NCBI GenBank assembly: GCA_032622095.1
Contig: CP136068.1
Coordinates: 126,549,989 to 126,613,988 of the forward strand
Length of the DNA stretch: 64,000 nt
Direction: 5' to 3'
Origin: Siphonodentalium dalli
Taxonomy: Eukaryota > Mollusca > Scaphopoda > Gadilida > Siphonodentaliidae
A program made the translations under genes and the position numbers. How positions within the stretch are numbered: position 1 is the stretch's first letter; each line of letters begins with the position of its first letter. This document shows positions 58,437-64,000 of the stretch, piece after piece. The notes under the pieces were generated by a model. It was not told where the DNA came from. It was given only the letters and a program-made list of their open reading frames with translations, and did no database searches.

Positions 58437-58870
58437 CGATTTCCAACGAGTTATGTTGGGATATAAATTTTATGAAACGAGTTTGATAAATTTGATTATG
58501 ATACGAGTTTCATAAAATCTTATATCCCAACATAACTCGTTTAAGAATTTGTATATCACATAAACACAAGAGCTTTATGCCCTTTTAACAAAAAACAATC
58601 CTTAATAAAGCTTTAAAATGCATACATTTACATCGTTGGCTGAGACGCTTCACAACCGTATACGACAGAATTGCACGCTCCGGATTGCAACGAAAGATAG
58701 TCCCCCAATTTGCCTCTTTGTTTTATGTCTATTTTCGTTAGTGTAACGAAGTTGAACAAGAGTTTTGTATTGTCTGGGTTGGTGTCGTGTGCGTCTTTTT
58801 CAAAATAGTATTAATCCGCCTAATCAATGTAAAGTAATTTTATTGGCGCGCTGCCTGGAGGAAGACAGGA
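58437..58870. repeat. Direct duplication copy B (empty site)
   Basis: Matches copy A without the insert. Begins with a foldback CGAGTTATGTTGGGATATAA ... TTATATCCCAACATAACTCG and continues AATGCATACATTTACATCGT. Useful as the pre-insertion reference for the hAT-like element. Confidence 0.7.
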
Positions 58871-60694
58871 CGCACATGCTTATTCGTGATTACCGCTTTC
58901 AGACATTCACCTATTACTCAGTAGTGAGAGATAAGAAAATATCTAATGGATTTTCAATTATATTATAGGGGTTTCATGTGGTATAGTGTAAATAACTGAT
59001 ATAAACTTGAGATATTTCCTCTGCCGATTCCAAGTGAAGACGGATATATTTTCAACAGAACTTCGATAATTTCACCAATTCCCACAACCGTTTTGATGGC
59101 TCGACAAAGCCCTATGTGATGTAAAAGTCATAATTTCCGAATTGTCCTGTATATATTATATATAGCATATTTATTTCTTCAGTGAGTGTGAACAAATTCT
59201 CATTTGTTATATCGAAATGGCCACATATCGATCGCAATGGCACATTGAGATGTCTCTTAACTCATATCAAGGTTGAAAATCCTTCAAAATCGGTCCCGAT
59301 TTCGCCCATGTCGGGATAAGAAATTCGTGCCAGCCTCGTTTAGCACAGACTGCTTATCCGCGACCTAACCACCTCAGTTACGGGGCCATCATTAAAAATG
59401 AAGCCGTTTCATCGATAGTTGGGAAGCGTATGAGTCTGAACATGGAATAAATATGGATATAGTCCATTTTGTGCATAATACAGTAATGCTGTTGTGTGAT
59501 TTTTTTTTTAATCTACCAAATACCAAATTTTGAATTCAGATGAGTTAGTTCTTACTCTGTGGGCAACAACTAATGCTGGGAATAAAATTAATTGATTTAA
59601 TGCAATTTGCCGTTGCGGATTTGGTGGCGACGTGTCGTGTGGACTATAATCTATATTCACATTAATACATATCATATATCCAAAGATATGAGGCATTTCT
59701 TTCTTAAAATGTCCTTCAAGTTTGTCGGCATTCAATGTATAATATATGTAATATAGTCACATGGGCTAGATATGTTAGATATATGGATGAGCCGGATATG
59801 TTAGATATATATAATAGCGTGGTTAATTCTCCCACAGAAACAGTGCATACCATAATGTGTCCTTGCAACGGTGATAGTCAGATTGAATGACACTTAATGT
59901 TAGCACATCCAAGTAAGGTAATTATGAAAATCCATGGATCTCCTGATTATCAGTCACTCACCTTTCAAGGCAAGCTTCCAAAGGGAACGTTCTGGTAATG
60001 TGAGGGAATAAATTAATCTTCTTTCGAATGAGAACGTGTGGGCATTTCCCCTTCAAACCGTGGCAGTGGCACCCCATTGCCGCTCAATCTCTCGAGCAAT
60101 TCTTCTGCATTGTTCCCTCCACTAGCGTTGGCAGCGGAATGGAATATTCGTCTCTTGTGTCATCTCCTTTTGGCATGCAACGCTTAACAATAATATATAG
60201 TATTGTGACGTCACCTGTATCCACGAAGATGTCACGAGGCGCTGCAGGCGAGAACGCTTTTGCGCGCCACCAGTTTGTTTTACTTGACCACATCCACGAT
60301 ATATAATTTAATCTAAACCTTTATTTGAGATGCCAGTGGTCTTCTAAACATTGATTAGAGTACCCAAAATCTTAAAAGGTACAAAATCGTTTGATTCGAC
60401 TAGAGAATGTTGCTGAAATTCAGCCATATATATACGGGAAAATTAAAAGACAAATATCAAAATTAATCTGATAACATGAAATGCAAGCATTTGTAATCTC
60501 ATCACAGATCATGAACTACCGTTGAAAACATTCAACGCAGAAAAATAATTTGGCAAATTTCTTTGCGTGATACACTCAGAAGAGATGTGGGGAGATCTGA
60601 ATATGCATACTCTATTATCAATGAATTGAATGAAGATTCTTATGACTGTTACTATAAACCATTTCAAATCATATAAATCATATATACTCATATA
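58871..60694. other. No gene supported
   Basis: Mostly AT-rich. A more GC-balanced island at about 60060-60300 has open frames on both strands and a CRE/TATA arrangement, described separately. Confidence 0.35.
60195..60226 (-). promoter_or_regulatory. Candidate CRE plus TATA box
   Basis: On the minus strand, TGACGTCA is followed about seven bases later by TATATATTATT. The surrounding 240 bp are less AT-rich than the neighbourhood, and a 69-codon minus-strand frame (60084-60293) covers it. A perfect 8 bp CRE next to a TATA-like run can occur by chance in 64 kb of AT-rich DNA. Confidence 0.2.
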
Positions 60695-60813
60695 TAGTCC
60701 CAGCCTGCTGGTATATACGTAAAACAGCTAAGATATTGGGATAGGCAGATGCTGTGATAGCATCTGTCAATCCCAATATCTTAGCTGGTTTACGTTCCAG
60801 CAGACTGGGACTA
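60695..60813. mobile_element. TA-flanked 119 bp hairpin MITE
   Basis: TAGTCCCAGCCTGCTGG at 60695 and CCAGCAGACTGGGACTA at the right. Inner arms AGCTAAGATATTGGGAT and complement, loop GCATCTGTC/GATGCTATCA. The TA on both sides suggests a TA target duplication. Confidence 0.8.
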
Positions 60814-62749
60814 ATATACTCAATCCATTAAAACGCGAAAAATTGACACTAAGTTGACAGATATTAGCACCAGTGCAGTCAGTAAGATCCTTAGCTCGGA
60901 TTGTGTGCCAGACGCACCATCACATAATTGATCTCAGCAAAAACGCAGATAACGAGTGATTTAAATCAAATGAATGTCACGCACTCTTGTGTTCTTCTTC
61001 TCTGTTTGAAGTGAGCCACGGCCAACAACATACACAGAAACAGATTTTGGTAATTTTCCATTAATGTATTGTTATTATATTGTCATTATTGTTGTTATTG
61101 TTGTTGTTGTATTATAGTTGAACTAGTTGTTGTTACTGATGTTCCTTATATGACTGTGGCACATTGTATGTCTGGGGCGCCATATGCACAATAATGTTCA
61201 TTAGACTATCAATCTAATTCGCGAAACAGTCGACTTTTCAATTGCATTTTTTGTCTAATTGGTTATACATTTTGTGTAACATTTTGGTGCCATCTGCTGA
61301 CGATTGTTTCGGCACTTTTAGAGATGCCCTGTCCGATTTGATACCAAATTGTTAAGTTTCCATAAGCTTAATGTCAGATTACGGTTCAATAACAAAAATT
61401 ATAATACTTGAAATTAACATTCACGAGTATGCATGGCACAGGCATCTCGAAAATTTCACAACCACCCATATATGTAATACGTCGTAACCAATCACAAACG
61501 TTCTTAATTGAGAACGCTTTTTATTATACACCGCTTTTGTGAGACGAAAACGTGGACTCTTTATAAGAGAGTGTCGTTGAAATTTTTTTTAGGCTGACAA
61601 AAAAATCAAAACATGCTTCTTTTGGAAGTCAATGTGCGTTCACCAAAACCTACTATTAATTGGATTATGGATGCACGATTAGGAATTTGGTGGCGTGACC
61701 TAGGAGGATTTGAAATGGTTTGCGGCCTTCTCATACAACTATTATAATGCCACCGAAGAGCGTCTGTATACAGTTCGTACGTAGGTCTTAATTTGTTTAT
61801 GGTCGAAATTCCTTCTAAAATTATGGTATCACCAAATTTGTTATTTCATCCCGTTTAAGTATTTTAGGTAGGCATTATAATAAGAGACTGTTCACTGTTC
61901 CGACATTATGACTCTATCGATGTCATAATGAACCAGTACATGTAGTTTGACAGATATCCCATTTCTGGCCATTAGGACTCCGCATATCGGCACTGAGGTT
62001 TTTATTGGGAATTAAGAAAAAACTAAGATTTCGCGATTTCCAGCCGCCATCTTGGTGGCCATTTTGAAAATATCATCCCAAATTCTGCTGAAATAACATC
62101 TGTTTTGTTTCTGCTCGGTCGTTATAATGACCTGGATGTAGAGTTAGCTCCCTTCAAAATGTCGACGAGCGGAAGGTGGCGCTTTATAGTTCCTTTTCTT
62201 ATTTCCGTTTATTGATAGACGAGGTGATTTTTGGCGTCTTTAAAATATCCACAAATAACAATATGTTGAGGCCCAACCATTGATAATGTGGTATTAGATA
62301 TTGAACGCCGATATACCGGGTTCAAATGGTATAATTTGATAGCCAAACAGACACAAAATTGAGCTGTTTAGGCTTACTTTTCAGCCACGTGAAAATGCGT
62401 TAATTTTTTTGCGGAGACCATGTGGTTTCCAAACAATTTTGACCGCGCTCAATCTCATTGCGGATCGATGTCTTCAAACCAAACCTCGAGTAAAAATGTT
62501 TCTAACGAGCATATCAATCACTTCAGTCATTCAATGTATTTATATTCTATACAAAATTTCGTATTTGTAGCGTTGAACTTTTGAGATAATTCACCTAATT
62601 TCGTTGCAAGATATTAAAACGACTCCTCGTTTGCTTGAGTATGACGGCGAACACTTTTCCGAAAGTCTATTGGTTTGTCATGCGAATTATTGTCGTTTGG
62701 TAGTGAGAATTTTTTTTAAAACAATGTATTATGTTATAATATTGGTAGG
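60814..62749. other. No gene supported
   Basis: A (GTT)n microsatellite lies at about 61090-61112. A CAGCCGCCATCTTGGTGGCC block near 62041 resembles the Kozak-like motif found in other repeats here. No exon recognised. Confidence 0.35.
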
Positions 62750-63715
62750 GATAGTAGGCGAAATTTTCAAAATCAACTATATACAATGTGTTATATATCA
62801 TTTGAAAGGGTATTGCATTCTGAATACAAAACTGAAAGAATTTTGAAGATTGCCCTTGTTAAACAAAAGTTATGGCCCTTTGAATTTTCTGAAAATCGGA
62901 ATTTTTCCGCCAGTCTTAGGTGACGGTAGATTTTAATATTGCTCATGAGGGTCAAATCGCGTGTACTACCTTCAAGAAATGTTTCAACCTACATTTCTAT
63001 TCATGTCTTATATCATTTTGAAGGGAATATTATTCCGAATAATATTATATATGAATTGAGCCCCCTGGCCTTCTATATCTTGAGTTATATCCTTTGGATA
63101 GTATAGAATTTTGTATATATATTCTTGTCGGTCAAAATCTGCTAAATTTCTAAATCTGCTGAGTGCCAACGGATTGTAATCATCTGTACCAACTATGGTA
63201 AATGGTCTGAAGCAGTAACACATAGTAATTATATATCATTTGAAAGGCCATGTCATTCTGAATAGAAATCTTAAGGAATGTAGAAGATTGCCCTTCTTGG
63301 TCAAGAGTTATGACCCTTTGAAGTTTTAAGAATTCATATTTTGTTCTGCCGGTTCAAGGTTCGAACCCCGTCGGTAGGGGTAAAACTATATGGACTACCG
63401 ATACCCGTAGCGAAGATTTCAGAAGACTTAAATACATACAAGTAATATATTATTTTACAGGGTGTTTCATCCTGAATAATAATATGGCTAAATTGAGAAA
63501 AATTGCCCTTCTGTGTCAAGAGTTTCAGCCCTTTAACATGATTTTACATTGTATTCATACCAGACCTAAAGCTTCAAATTTTGAGTTTTATTGTAAAGTC
63601 ATACCTCTATCATTTGTATTGCCTAAAACAAAAATGTCGAAGACATCTACATACATGTCCTATATCATTTTGAAGGGTATATTTTTGCTATTACAAATCT
63701 GAAATATCTTAGAAG
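62750..63715 (+). repeat. Tandem repeat, ~218 bp unit, about 4.5 copies
   Basis: ATATATCATTTGAAAGGGTA near 62790 recurs in diverged form at about 63011, 63232, 63446 and 63660, spaced 213-221 bp. Each unit then has ATTCTGAATA, a TTGCCCTT block and AGTTATG.CCCTTTGAA. Frames over the units encode no consistent protein. Confidence 0.7.
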
Positions 63716-64000
63716 ATAATCATTATGGTTAAACAACATGTGTACTTTGAAATTAATAAATGTGTGATTTCTTCCTGACAATGTTACTAGTAGGTTAAGT
63801 CGGGCAGGTGTATACAGACAATAATTTACACATTGCTATAGTTTTATCACTGATACAGTAGTGATCAGATCTAAATAGGATAGTGTATTATAGTATTTCA
63901 GGGATTAATCCACAGCAATTGGGAAGGTGCCTTTTCCAATATTTTGGGACTTAGCATGAGATGCCACAGGCATCTCCTGAGGGCCGTAGGCCCGAGTGGG
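63716..64000. other. Window end, no feature supported
   Basis: AT-rich, ending in a GC-rich stretch with small inverted repeats (GATGCCACAGGCATC and GGGCCGTAGGCCC) that is cut by the window edge. Confidence 0.35.

Noticed and set aside
60120-60240. Faint resemblance of the minus strand to U6 snRNA (GATGACAC ... TTCCATT)
   Set aside because: Only scattered matches; the essential ACAGAGA and AGC regions are absent.
63340-63385. tRNA B-box-like GGTTCGAACCC
   Set aside because: No A box at the right distance and no cloverleaf; part of a 218 bp repeat unit.

Overview
The window is eukaryotic, AT-rich, nuclear DNA from an animal, most likely a marine invertebrate. Coding capacity is sparse and split into exons with GT..AG introns, introns reach almost 10 kb, and most of the rest is mobile-element sequence. 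The species cannot be fixed from the sequence alone.

Only one host gene is recognisable. It is the 3' part of a cGMP phosphodiesterase of the PDE9A type, on the + strand between 2211 and 26371. Seven exons (2211-2398, 4009-4165, 4916-5032, 14660-14764, 22111-22239, 22973-23065, 26333-26371) join in frame to 275 residues and a stop. They cover most of the catalytic domain and the charged C-terminal tail. Upstream exons are not in the window. Each large intron is inflated by elements. Intron 1 holds ~160 bp tandem repeats. Intron 3 holds a non-LTR retrotransposon with an intact 1196-aa ORF2, plus foldback elements. Intron 4 holds a ~5.8 kb foldback element with long inverted arms. Introns 5 and 6 hold perfect hairpins and MITEs.

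From about 26.6 kb to the end I find no host exon I can support. This half is a dense, nested collection of non-autonomous DNA elements: TTAA-flanked (piggyBac-like) MITEs, TA-flanked palindromic (mariner-like) MITEs, a head-to-tail trio of Helitron-like units (30181-31892), a 1.3 kb Helitron-like element (40299-41634), a hAT-like 1.6 kb insertion (54593-56156), and foldback elements whose arms are arrays of short palindromes (37180-39276, 48075-48497, 51523-52752).

Two patterns stand out. First, a module of two ~69 bp hairpins recurs at least seven times inside elements with different termini and different presumed target sites (TTAA or TA). Second, several unrelated foldback elements carry tandem arrays of ~17-20 bp palindromes (cores ACGCCGAT/ATCGGCGT, TTAAGCGC/GCGCTTAA, TTAGTCAT/ATGACTAA). 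Nesting and paralogous empty sites inside the window let several insertion boundaries be read directly. Family assignments rest on motifs read by eye; no database search was possible.
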